64,000 bases of DNA from Catenulispora yoronensis. Lineage in GTDB: Bacteria > Actinomycetota > Actinomycetes > Streptomycetales > Catenulisporaceae. Each line of letters opens with the position of its first letter. The stretch's first letter is position 1. Made by a program: the position numbers and the translations under genes. The notes under the pieces were generated by a model. It saw nothing but the letters and a program-made list of their open reading frames with translations, made no database searches and was not told the origin of the DNA. This document shows, in pieces, positions 41,880-52,500 of this stretch. Location: positions 124,001 through 188,000 of the forward strand of contig NZ_BAAAQN010000010.1 of assembly GCF_039531695.1 (NCBI RefSeq), written 5' to 3'.

Positions 41880-42554
41880 ATGCGAACGTTGCGACGGATC
41901 GTGCGAGAACACTGGCGCCCGTGGCACCTGGCCGTACCGATCCTGGTCCTCACGATGGCGATCGGCTACCTCGCCTCGCACCCGGCCCCCCGGTTCCGGG
42001 CCCAGGCCGTGATCGAGATCCAGGCCCCCAAATCAGAACTCGTGCACGCCGACAACCCCAACCCCTACGCCGACGTGAAGGGCTCCCTGGCCGCCACCGC
42101 CGCCATGGTCGCCCAGGGCCTGTCCAGCGACTCCAGCGCCGCCGCCCTCCACGCGCAGGGCCTGGCCGCCGGCTACTCGCTGACCCCCCGCAACAGCGGA
42201 ACGGTCCAGGAGCCGTACTACTGGCTGCCCCGCCTGGACATCACAGCCGACGGCCCCAGCGTGGCCGCCGCGATGTCCTCCCTCAAAATCCTGACCGCCG
42301 CCCTCAACGACGACCTGATCAGCCTGCAGGACCGCGCCGGCGTGAGCCCGACCGACCGCGTGACGACCGGCGTGCTGGTGCAGCCGAGCACGGGCATGAT
42401 CCCGGTGCGGAAGTCGCGGGCGCTGGCCGGAGTGGGCCTGATCGGGATCGCGGTCGCGTGGCTGGTGCCGGCCTGGATCCGCAATGTGCAGCGCCGGCGC
42501 GCGCCGGCGTTCCGGGCCGGACGCTTCGGGGCGGTGCCGGCGACGAACGAGTAG
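41880..42554 (+). CDS. second Wzz-like membrane protein
   Basis: 224 residues from ATG 41880 (GTGGGGGA upstream). TM1 at about 20-37 (HLAVPILVLTMAIGYLAS), an external domain with FRAQAVIEIQAPKSELVHADNPNPYADVKGSLAATA, a Pro-containing PSTGMIPVRKSRALAGVGLIG turn and TM2 (about 183-200). Overall similar to the divergent gene at 40482 and also without a kinase domain. The pair may form a mixed copolymerase. The 252-base gap between them should hold both promoters but shows no recognisable signals. Confidence 0.75.
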   Translation: MRTLRRIVREHWRPWHLAVPILVLTMAIGYLASHPAPRFRAQAVIEIQAPKSELVHADNPNPYADVKGSLAATAAMVAQGLSSDSSAAALHAQGLAAGYSLTPRNSGTVQEPYYWLPRLDITADGPSVAAAMSSLKILTAALNDDLISLQDRAGVSPTDRVTTGVLVQPSTGMIPVRKSRALAGVGLIGIAVAWLVPAWIRNVQRRRAPAFRAGRFGAVPATNE

Positions 42555-42570
42555 GCCGAGCGGCTCAAGT

Positions 42571-42630
42571 CGGCGCAAGGCAGTCCATGGCAACCCAAGG
42601 TAGCCCAAGGTGGCCCAAGGCGGCCCAGGG
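42571..42630. repeat. 10-bp tandem repeat, 6 copies
   Basis: Units in register: cggcgcaagg, cagtccatgg, caacccaagg, tagcccaagg, tggcccaagg, cggcccaggg. It begins 17 bases after the stop of the Wzz-like gene. Core GCCCAAG resembles the reverse complement of the array at 10511. Confidence 0.8.
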
Positions 42631-42665
42631 TAGCCGGGTAGGCCGGGTGGTCCGGACGTTCGGGC

Positions 42666-43034
42666 TCACTCTCCCATCAAGTCGGCCAGAGCCCGGTCCA
42701 GGTCGGCATCCTGCGGAGTGGGGCACGCCCAGCGCGCGGACTCCATCGCCGCCAGGAAGTCCGGTTCGGGGGCGAGGCCGTACTCCTCGATGTAGTAGGT
42801 GAGGGCGTCGTTCCAGATCCACTCGCCGTCGGTGCGGAAGCTCATCGGGACGACCTCGCCGCGCGCCGGGTCGACGATGTCCGGTTCCGAGGCGGTGGTC
42901 ATCAGCAGCGGCGCTCCGGCGTTGAGGTAGGCCAGCACCGGGCCGCGCTCGGTCGGGGTGAGGCGCGGGTGGTCCGGCTTGTAGTACGGCACGCCGTCGG
43001 TGGCGCCGTCGAAGACCTTCGCGAGGCGGGTCAT
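42666..43034 (-). CDS. 122-aa protein coupled to giant toxin-like gene
   Basis: ATG at 43034 overlaps the stop of the giant gene (ATGA at 43031-43034). The product is soluble and acidic with recognisable blocks KPDHPRLTPTERGPVLAYL, GAPLLMTT, DIVDPARGEVVPMSFRTDGEW and TYYIEEYGLAPEPDF. I recall similar short proteins in other actinomycetes but no assigned function. Position right behind a toxin-like giant gene makes an immunity protein or dedicated chaperone the natural guesses (inference only). Confidence 0.8.
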   Translation of the reverse strand: MTRLAKVFDGATDGVPYYKPDHPRLTPTERGPVLAYLNAGAPLLMTTASEPDIVDPARGEVVPMSFRTDGEWIWNDALTYYIEEYGLAPEPDFLAAMESARWACPTPQDADLDRALADLMGE

Positions 43035-43580
43035 GGCTGTGCTCCTGTTCCTGCTGTCGCCAGCGGCGTGCCGGCGGGCTGTGCGGTGAGTGTGTGAGTC
43101 TCTGCCAGGGCTTGAAGGACCAGGTCCGGCGACAGATGGCCGGGGAGGCTTCCGAACAAGGCCGAGTGCGGATGCTGCCCGGACAAGATGGCCTGCTGGG
43201 CCAGCGACCTGAAGGATTCCGGGCTTGAGCTGAGCGCCAATTGTTCCAGGTCCGCGCGGTCCTGCGGGCTCAGCGAGGCGAACGCCTGGCGAACCGTCTC
43301 GTCGAGCGGTGGCGGAACACTGTGGACAGTGTTGTTTGCCGCAGGGCTCACCACGGGTGCGGGAGTCGGCGGGAGCACGGGCACCGGTGTCTGGTTCGGA
43401 TCCACGGTCTTTGCGGACACGGGCGCCGGTGGGGGTGTCGTCGTCGGGGCAGGCTTCGCCACGGATGCCGGCGGCGGCCCGGGTATCACCGCTGGTGCTG
43501 GTGCTGGTGCTGGTGTCGGCGGAGGCGGGGGCAGGGGCACGGGCGGCGGCGCGGGCGCAGGCGCTGGAGGCGGCGGGGCC
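43031..43580 (-). other. giant protein: Pro-rich linker and helical C terminus
   Basis: About 85 residues of Pro/Ala-rich sequence (APAPAPPPVPLPPPPPTP and similar) lead to a final helical domain of about 95 residues (VRQAFASLSPQDRADLEQLA, LAQQAILSGQHPHSALFGSL) and a flexible tail. The separable C-terminal domain could be a secretion or recognition signal. Confidence 0.7.
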
Positions 43581-46500
43581 TCGCCGCGCGCCGCCCGCAA
43601 CGCCGACTCCGGCACTCCCAGGTCCCGGGCTCCGGCCTCGTCGACGTGAACCAGCGCGTCCACCGTCGTCCGCTTCACCGTGCCCGTGTGCTGGAGCGCG
43701 ACCGTGAGGTCCAGTGGTACGTGCACCGCGTAGATCGCGCCCGGGTTGCGGTCCCAGCGCGGCCGCGTCTCCGTGGACTGCGTCCGGGTGGTCTTGTCGC
43801 GCTCCTCCAGGCTGTGCGCGATGCCGACGCGTCCCTCGATGGTCCATCCCGTCGGCGTTATCCCCCGGACCGTCAGCTGCCCCTTGTTGTCCTCCTTCCG
43901 CGCGTCCGTGTGTTCCGTGACGTTCGCGACCTCGCGGTGGCTGAACGACTCCCGCTCGCCGCCGGCCTTGAGGTAGGCCACGCTCTTTGGCGTGCCGAGT
44001 CGTCCCTCGATCTGGACGTGGGGCCGCACCATCAGCGTCGATCCGCCGCGGTCGATGCCCTGGAAGCGGGTCCCGCCGGGCTTGAGCACCTCGTGCAGCG
44101 CGCCGGCGAACGAGCCCTTGGTCAGGACCGCCGCGTCGGCCGGTGCGTGCCGCTCCTGGCCGCCGCCGAACTCGTCGAACAGCACCCTGAGTTTGTCGAG
44201 GCCGTGCCAGTCCAGCGTCACGGCGTCCGCGGCCAGGGTCCGCGGGGACGAAGACGTGCTGCCCGGGGTGCCAGTGCCGGTGCCAGTTCCGGTGCCGGTG
44301 CCGGTGCCGGTCGTGCCGCCGCCGGGTGCGCTGCTCTGTCCCAGGTGCCCGTCCAAGGAAACGGTCCGGGGCTCGAACACCCGCACCTCGCCGACGTAGC
44401 TCCCCTCCACGGACGTCCGCATCCACTCCGGCGGCCGGGTCCCGAGGTGCAGATTCCAGAACGGGTGCGAGAGCTGCGTGATCGTGTACTGATACTCCAC
44501 GTCCTGGCGGTACTCGTCCGCGGACTCGCCGGAGAACCGCGTCCCCTCGCTCTCCACGTGCCGTAGGGCGCGGATCTGCACGTCGCCCTTCGACACGGAG
44601 TTCCCGTGCGTCCCGCTCACCGCCGCCACCACCGCGTCGACGCCCGCGGTCACCTCGCCGGCGGTGGTCCGCGCCCCGCCGCGGCGGTCGTTCGACGTGT
44701 TCGAGTCCGCGTTGAACATCTTCGCGCCGCGAGTGGCGTTCCGGTCGTGGAGCACCGGCTGCCCCAGCGCCCGGGCCCGCACCCGCAGCTCGTACCGGCC
44801 GCTGTCGGTGACGATCGGGTGGGTCAGGCCGCCGTCGCTCAGCTTGCGGATCTGCGAGGCCAGCGTCGGGGTCTGCAACAACTCGCGCACCTGCGCGGCG
44901 AGGTCCTGGTCGGCGAACGCGGCCGTGGCCTTCGCGGCCGCCTCCAGCCCGAGGCCGCCGTCGGCCCGCGCGCCGATCGGTCCGAAGAACATCCCGGCCC
45001 GCAGGGCCGGCGACGGATGGCCGTCGCCCGGCCGCGTGAAGCCCTGGAAGACCGTTTCCGCGCTGTCGAGCGGGAAGTCGAAATGCCGCTCCCGGCCGTG
45101 CAGCTCGCTCAACGGAACCAGGACCAGTGTCTCGGCGACCGTCTCGATCAGCCGGTGGGTGCCGCCGGAGGTGTGCGAGCCGCCGGTCCCCGGCCGTCCG
45201 TGGCGGTCCTCCTTGACGCCGATCCGGTGCCGCACCCGGGTCCGCACCAACGCCATCTGCACCGTCTTCGCGGTGACCACCCGGGTGCTGGTCTCCTGGC
45301 GCCCCGAGCTCGAACCGCGCGACTCGTCCTGGCCGTGGCTGACCGCGACGTTGCCGACCGCCTCGGCCACGTTCCCGCCGCCGGCGGCCGAGCCGTTTAT
45401 TCCGGACCGGGTCTCCCGGTCGTGGTCGACCGCGCTGCCGGACTCCCCGTGGCCCTCGACGTTGACCCCGATCCGCCGCAGGACCTGCGGCCGGCCGACC
45501 GGTGTCACGTCCCAGTGCACGCTCGGGCCCACCCGGACGCCGCCGCCGGTCAGCAGCGGCAGCTGGGCCAGGAACCGGCCGGTCCCGAACTCCGCGGCCA
45601 GCTCCGGATAGCGCTTCGCCACCTCCGCGCGCACCTGCTGCATCCCGCCGCCGGTGACCGCCATGTGCACCTGGGTCCGGACCAGTGGCGAGGGCTCGCG
45701 GGCCGGCAGGTCCCGGACCGGTGGCAGGGCGTTGAACCCGGAGGCCGCCTTGACCAGGTCCGACGACACCCACAGGAACAGCCCGCTGTCGACGTGGCTC
45801 TCGACCCGGCGGTCGCCGCCCTCCAGCCTCCAGTGCATCCGGCCCTTGATCTGGAACAGCTCGCTGCCGCTGTTGCTGCGGGTGTACTGCCGGACGCCGC
45901 CGGACTCCGTCGACCGCGCCGCGGAGATGCCGCGTCCGGCGAACGTCACCTTGAACAGTCCGTTGTTCTTCCCGACGGTGAGCGTGCCGTTCCCGGCCCG
46001 GTCGTACTGCTTGGTGCTGCGCAGCCGCGAGGTCTGCGACGCCTGGTGGACCGTGATCGGCGTCAGCTTCTTGTCCAATCCCAGCGAGACCGCGTTGTCC
46101 GGGTCCAGATCCCGCAGGTAGAGCCGCAGCGAGGCGTCCCGGCCGCTGATCCGCAGCGGGATCGTCACCCCCTCGCCGGCCAGCGCGTCGGCCCGCTGTC
46201 TGAGTTCGGTGCCGGCCGTCGCGGCCACGATCCGCCGCCAGTTCTCGTGCGCGTCGTCGGCCCCGTGCAGGAAGGCGCCGGTCGGATCGGTGAGGAACAG
46301 CGCCGCCAGATTCTCCTGGGCCTGCTCCGGCAGGTGCCCGGCGAGCTGGGAGACCACGTCCTGATACAGCCGGTCCAGGTGCGCGACCTCCTTCACCTGG
46401 CCCAGCGGCAGCCCGTCCGCGGTGACCAGCCACCGGTCCAGCTTGCCCGCGTCCGGCGCCGCGTCCGGCCGCTTCGGCGCGTCCGGTCCGGCCACCAGCC

Positions 46501-49500
46501 GGTCGCGGTCGGCGGTGCGCAGCCGCAGCCAGGCCGGGGCGGCGTCGACGGTGATCGTCCCCTCCGGGCGGCCGGCGACGGCCACGTGCAGCTCGATCCT
46601 CGACGCCAGCCGGTAGGAGGCGCTGTCGTCCTCGGCCCGCACGGTCCGGATCATGGTGTGCGCGGACTCCAGGGTCGAGGTCTCGATCCGGGTGCTGGTG
46701 CCGGTGTACCCCACCGAGATGCCGCCGTCGGCGTTCTTCGCCCCGACCGTGATGCTGCCGGGCACCCCGCCGCCCCGGCCGGTGTTGATGCCCTGCCGCA
46801 CGGTGTGCCGGGTCACCGCGTCCATCTTCAGGCCGGCGCGGACGCTGCTCACCTGCGTCAGGGTCGTGGCGTCGGCGTGCGCGCCGAGGCCGACGACGAC
46901 TGTTCTGCCCTTGTCGTCCGTGGCCTCGATCGACGTCGTCAGCCCGGCCCGGCGGAACGGATCGGCGCTGTGCAGCGCGGCGATGTTGTGCGGCGAGGCC
47001 ACTTCGCGGAAGTAGGCGTCGACATCGGCCCGGGCCTGCTCGGAGAGCGTCAGGCCCCGGCCGTGCACCAGCAGCAGGAAGTCCCGCTTCAGCGGGTCGC
47101 CGTAGCCGGTCCGCTCGCCGAGCAGCATGTCGATCGTGGGATCGTCGAGCGCCCTGGTGACCGGCCGGGCCGTGCCGTCGTAGCCGGTGGCGGCCATCAG
47201 GTGGTCCTGGATCCGCAGTTCGACGGTGTGCGGCGGATCGCCGGCGGCCGGCGAGTCCTGCCGCCAGGACCCGGTGGCCAGGTCGACGGCCTCCAGATGG
47301 ATCTCGGCCGTGACGGTGTAGCGGTGCGAGCCGTCGGACGGGTCGAAGAAGATGTCGCCGCCGTAGGACTCCGACGACGTCACCTCCCGGTTGCGGATCC
47401 GGGCGCCGCCCAGGTTGACGGCGGCGCTGCCCGGTCCGTAGCCGGCCTTGATCCCGCCGTCGACGGTGAGGGTGCGGCTGGACCCGTGGGCACCGCCGTC
47501 GACGCCGGGGTCGAGCCCGGGCACGGACCACGCGGCGTCGGCGCCGGAGCGGAACATCCGGCTCTCGTTCTTGGCCTTGCCGCCGGAGCCCGCGACCTGT
47601 GCCGGGCCGGACTTGAGCAGGGCCTTGAGATGCACGTCGTAGAACGCGCCGTCCCGGCCGACCCGCAGGGTCAGCCCGCCGCCGACCATCGGACCGAACC
47701 CCTCGCGCAGCTCGGCCGCCAGCCCGATCTCGAACCGCAGCGGCCCGCGGCCCGGGATCATGGCCCGCAGCCGCGCCTCGACGCGCTCGTGGCCGTCGAA
47801 GCCGGCGGCCGTGAACAGGCCTGGGAGCGCGGCGGCGAGGCTGCGGGCGTGCACCAGGTCGGCCGGCGGCACCGCGTGGCCGATCGGCGGCCGCGGCACC
47901 GCCCGGTTGTGCAGCCGGTCCCGGATCGGCCGGGCCAGGAAGTCCGGGTTCCGGTACCGGATGTCCTTGTCGGCGGCGGCGTGCAGCAAGCGCCCCAGCA
48001 GGTCCGACGGTGCGCCGGTCTCGTTCGGGAGATCGGGCAGGCGGGCGCCGAGGGCGCGGTAGAAGGACTCCGGGTCGTCGTGGCCGCGCCGGTCGTAGGA
48101 CGTGTGGGCGAGTTTGGCCACCTCCAGCGCGCGCCGCATCTCAGCCATCGTGGCGGCGTCCGGATTCTCCGGCGCGTGCTTGCCGGACACCCGGTGATAA
48201 AGCAGCGCGGCGTCGCGCTCGATGCTGTGCCGGTCCGCCCAGGGCGGGGACAGCTCGTAGCGGGCCCGCACCCAGGGCGCGCGGAAGAACCCGTTCGGGT
48301 CGCGCCGGTTCCGCCCCTGGCTCAGGCTGCGGGTCAGCGCGGCGTCCAGCGCGCTCAGGCTGTTGCCCTCGCGCAGATGCGGGACCGCCGCGGCGAGCCG
48401 CTCGATGCCGGTGCCGACGTCCTGGTCCGGGCCGAGCAGCTGATGGACCAGGTCGGCGAAGTCCGAGACCTTCGGCTCCCGGACCGGATCGCGGCCGAGC
48501 TCAGGGAACTTGGCGAGGTTGACGGCAGCCAGGATCCTGAGATCCCCGGCGGTGACTCGGCCGCCGAGCTCCAGGGATAGCGCTCGGGCTTCCGCGGCCG
48601 TCACGGACCTGCGCGGCTGCGGAGGCGGCGCGGCCGTGCGGCGCGGGAGGTCGATCGGCGCCGGATGGGACGGCGGGAGCGGCCGGCCGTCCCGGGCCGC
48701 CAGGTGCCGCTCCAACGCCGAGCCGGACAGCGGCGTGCGCCGGTGGGCGGCCTGGAACGACCCGATGTCGGTGCTGAACCGCCGGATCCAGTCGACCTCG
48801 GTCTCGGCCTCGGCGCGCTGGTGGCCCAGCTGGCGCCCCAGGTGTTCGAGGTCCTGGTGCCGGATCGGCCGCTCCAGCGAGGCGGAATGCGCCGGAAGCA
48901 CCTGACGGTAGGTCTCGACCGTCTTCCACAGTGCCTTGAGCTCGGTGAGATGGGCCCCGGTCGCGAAGACCTCGGGCTTGAAGCCGACGTCCTCGGCGAC
49001 GGTGAGGACGTCGATGAGCGTGCGGATCTCCCGCGGCGTGGGCGGCCGGTCCGCGACGACCGGCGGCCGGAGCCGATCGACGAGCTCCTTCGCGGACTCG
49101 TCCACCGTCCGGCCGTCCAGGGGCGAGGACTGGATCAGCTCACTGATCTGCCGGTCCCCGGTCTTGCGGTACTCCACGTGGGTCTGCCAGACGTGCGCGG
49201 TGACCGGGCCGCGCGACCGCAGCGCGACGAACTCCGCGCTGAGCCTGGCCAGGACCTCCGGGGTGGGGACGGTGTTCGCGTCGAAGCGGCGCTCGATCAT
49301 GGCCGTGACGTGGTCCGGCAGGACGTTCGCGTCGGCATGGCCGGTCGCGGCGCGGTCGGCGCGCGCGAGCAGGAGCAGGTGGTGCGCTTGGCGCGTGGTG
49401 AGGGAGTCCACGGGATAGGCAGTGCTGAAGAAGTGATGGTGGATGGCCGACAGGTCCGCGACGGTGGCTTCGTCCAGGCGCAGGCCCGCTTTTCTGACGT

Positions 49501-52500
49501 GGACGTCGAACGCCTTCGCCGGCAGGGGGTCGGGCGGGATCACGGTGGTGGGGGTGGTGACGCGGGGGGCGGTGGTGGTGGGGGTGGCAGAGCGGGTGGG
49601 AGTGGCGGTGGCGGCGCGAGGGGTTCCGTGGACGTTGCCGAGGCGGACCGCCTCGACCGGTGGCACGTTCAGGTGCGCGATCAGGACCGGCTGCGGATCC
49701 TTTCCGCCGCTGTCCGTGCGATGCCTGGACTCGGCCAGGATGCGCAGCGCCTGGTCCACCTCGGTTCCCGGCGGGGCGAACCGCTGCATCCACTCGACCG
49801 TCTCCGGTGTCAGGACTTTGTCGAGGGTGCTGTGGGCGCTCTTGCGGAACCGTATCTGGCTCTCGGTGTCCTCGCCCGCCTGGCCCATGGTGTCCCGCCA
49901 GGCTTCGACGATCCTTCTCACTCCCGGACGGGCGTCCTGCGGCGCGTCGTCGATCAGCTTGTCGCCGAAACGCCCAGCGATGGCGTGGCTCAGCACGGTG
50001 AGCGCGGGTCCGCGACCCAGGTAGCGGTAGGTGAGGTCGAGCAGCGGCGGGTCGTGGTGCACACTGCCGTCCGCGTTCACGACGGCCGGCGTGAAAATGC
50101 GGAAGGCGCCGTCCACCTCGCCGGTCGTGCCCGGCCGGATCGTGCCGTCGGGGTGGTACCTGCTGGAGCTGGCGTAGGCCGGGCCGCGCAGGTTCCACAC
50201 CATCGTGTTCGGGGCCTTGACCTCCACCCCGAGTGCGTCGGCGAGCTGCTGGGCGAAGCCGTCATCCGTCTCGCCGGTGTTGCAGGCGAGCAGCCGGATC
50301 GGTCTCTTGTCGTCCGCCCACTCCGGGGTGTGGCGCAGCAGGTTGGCCAGGTCGCGGGCCGACAGCAGGCCGACGCCTCCGTTGACCGCGTCGGGGTCGC
50401 CGTGCACGGTGACGCTGAAATAGCCGGGATCCGGAAGGGTTCCCAGCACGCTCCGGCGCTCTCTGTTCTCCAAGCTCGGCTCGCGGATCCACATGCCGCT
50501 GCCGTCTTGGTGCATCACCACGTACTTCTTCTGGAAGAACTGTGCTTCCTCGTGGTGGGTGAAGGCGCTCCGGTTGTTCTTCCCGACCTCGGTATCGTCC
50601 TTGTCGATGCGGAGCAGTTCGTCGGACAGGTGGCGGTGGAACCGTGAACCCTGCACGGCCTCGCGGACGTCGCTCGACGCGATGTTCGCGATGTCGGTGT
50701 GGAGCCGCTTGAGCAGTGAGTGCTGTCGTTCCGCGGTGGTGGCCCGGCCGGCGCGGGAGATCAGATCCCGATAGCGGTCCCGCGGCAGCTTCTTGACGAG
50801 CGGGCCGAGTTCGTCGAGCAGGAGCAGGGATTCGTCGGCGGTCGTCCGCCGCTCCTGGAACGGATTCTGCGGGACGGCCCGTGACCAGTCGGTGTTCCGG
50901 CTCTCGGCACCATGGTCCGGCAGCCGGAACCCTGGGCGGGACGGCCTCAGGGAGTCCGGGTTCTTCTCGGTGCTGATCTCCGGTTGCGGGTCCTGTCCGC
51001 CATTGTGAGCGTGGTCCCGGGATGTGGCGAGGACCTCCAACGCTGACCGTACTTCGTTTCCGTGCGGGGTGAGGGTGCGCAGCCACTCGACGGCTTCGGG
51101 GGTCAGGGTTTTGTCGAGGGCTTCGTGGGCGGTTTCGGTGGTCTGGTGGGTGGTGCGGCGCCATTCGTCGATGGCTTTGGCGTGCTCGGTGTTTTTCTGG
51201 ATTGCCTTGTCGCCGAAGGGTCCTTCGAAGGCGTGGCTCAGCACGGTCAGCGCGGGTTCGCGGCCCAGGAAGGGGTATGCGTGGTCGAGCTGGACGGGGG
51301 CCCGGTAGGTCGTGCCGTCCGGCCACCGCAGGGCCGGGGCGAAGTAGCGGAAGGCGCCGTCCACCTTGGTGGTCGTGCCCGGTCGGAGCGTGCCGTCGGG
51401 GTGGTACGCGATGCTGCTGGCGTAGACCTTGCCGTTCGGGTTGGCCCAGCTGAGCGTGTTGGGGGCCGTGACCGCGACGCCGAGGTCGTCGGCCAGCTGC
51501 TGGGCGAAGCCGTCGTCCTTCGCGCCGGTGTTGCAGGCGATCAGCCGGACCGGGATGTTGTTGTTCGCCCACTCCGGGGTCTGGCGCAGCAGGTTGGCCA
51601 GGTCGCCGGCCGTCAGATGCGTGGTGCCGACGGTCACCAGGTCCGGGGAACCGTGCATGACGACCGTGAAGTAGCCGGGTTGCGGCACAGTCGCCAGAGA
51701 GATGTGGCTGAGGTTCTGGTCCTGGCCGGCCACGGGATCGAAGATCGAGATCCCGGTGTCGTCCGGGTGCTTGGTCAGGTACCGGCTCCGGAAGTTGGCC
51801 GCTTCCGCCCAGTGGGTGAAGGCGTTCAGCCCGAGATCCGTGATGTCGGGGTCCGGTCCGAACCCGAGCAGCTCCTCGGTGAGCTGCCGGTGGAACAGCG
51901 AGCCTTGCACCGCGTATCGGACCCGGGGCGGTTCGATGGCCGCGATGTTGGTGTACAGCTGCTTGAGCAGGCCGTGGCGCCTACCGGCGTCGGCCGCCCC
52001 GGTGGCCGCGGCGGCTTGGGAGATCAGGTCCCGGAACGACTCCGGCGACAGGTCCTCGACGGCGGGGCCGAGATCGTCGAAGAGGCGCAGCGATCGCAGC
52101 GCCAGATGGTGCTCGTACGACGGCAGCGGCGGTTCGTCCGCGGGCAGCGCCAAGCTCCAGCCCTTGGCCCGGAACGCTGGGAAGCCGGTGCCGAAGCCGT
52201 CGCGCTCGACCGAGGCGTCGGCCCTGCCGTCCGCGTTGGTCCTGGCGTCCGCGTTGGTCCTGGCGTCCGCGTTGGACGTGACCCACGGGGGCTGTTCGTC
52301 CTCGATGCCGATGCGGGCCAGACCCCGGGACTCGGTCAGGACCTGCAGGGCGTCGCGCACCTCCGACCCGGGCGTGGCGATCCCGTTCATCCACTCGATC
52401 GTGGACGGTGTCAGGATCTTGTCGAGCGCGTCGCGAGCGATCTCGGAGACCTCGAACGCCTTCTCGCTCGTTCCGTCGGTCTGGCGCATCAGGCGCCGCC

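Noticed and set aside
42666..47531. Extended frame upstream of the 122-aa gene
   Set aside because: Only the last 122 codons look like protein; the rest is an out-of-frame reading of the giant gene.
44606..48580. Long plus-strand open frame within the giant gene region
   Set aside because: Antisense shadow of the beta-rich region; no motifs, atypical composition.
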